Part shown: positions 1-6,350 of the stretch, piece by piece
Numbering within the stretch: position 1 is the stretch's first letter
Layout of the letters: the number at the start of each line of letters is the position of its first letter
DNA from: Streptomyces sp. NRRL S-87
Lineage (GTDB): Bacteria > Actinomycetota > Actinomycetes > Streptomycetales > Streptomycetaceae
Length of the DNA: 6,350 nucleotides
Reading direction: 5' to 3'
Assembly: GCF_000719335.1 (NCBI RefSeq)
Contig: NZ_JOGB01000112.1
Span: 1 to 6,350 of the forward strand
Notes under the pieces: generated by a model
What the model saw: only the letters and a program-made list of their open reading frames with translations
The model's database searches: none
What the model was told of the DNA's origin: nothing
Made by a program: the position numbers and the translations under genes

Positions 1-6350
<6,350 letters not shown>

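Overview
The whole window is the interior of one very large gene on the minus strand. It encodes a multimodular non-ribosomal peptide synthetase (NRPS). One minus-strand frame stays open from base 6350 down to base 1 (2116 complete codons) with no stop and no recognisable start, so both ends of the gene lie outside the window. Base composition is extremely G+C-rich (46 of the first 60 bases are G or C) and almost every third codon position is G or C. I saw no in-frame TTA codon. Together with the motif wording, such as [11 protein letters not shown] and [13 protein letters not shown], this points to a high-GC actinobacterium, most likely Streptomyces or a relative. I cannot name the species or the product.

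Read in the direction of translation (high to low coordinates), the domain order is: C-terminal part of adenylation domain A-I (6350 to about 5445), carrier protein PCP-I (about 5414-5205), condensation domain C-I (about 5132-3837), complete adenylation domain A-II (about 3743-2175), PCP-II (about 2144-1938), C-II (about 1865-576), and the N-terminal part of A-III (about 479-1). That is the end of one module, one complete C-A-PCP elongation module, and the start of a third. No epimerization, methyltransferase, heterocyclization or thioesterase domain lies between these domains. By assembly-line logic, A-I loads PCP-I, C-I joins that chain to the residue loaded by A-II on PCP-II, and C-II passes it to the residue chosen by A-III. 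Both C domains carry LCL-type motifs, so L-configured donors are expected at both bonds.

Two points deserve attention. First, A-II has acidic residues at pocket positions 239 and 278 and unusual A4 and A5 motifs, which suggests a cationic amino-acid substrate. Second, the two module copies are near-duplicates from A6 of one A domain through PCP to the middle of the next C domain (repeat period 3267-3270 bases, with exact matches up to 56 bases). They diverge sharply in the C-domain acceptor lobe and the adenylation core, which is a mosaic pattern. I see no intergenic DNA, promoter, terminator, RNA gene, mobile element or CRISPR array. This is a piece of a known class of machine, not a new kind of system.
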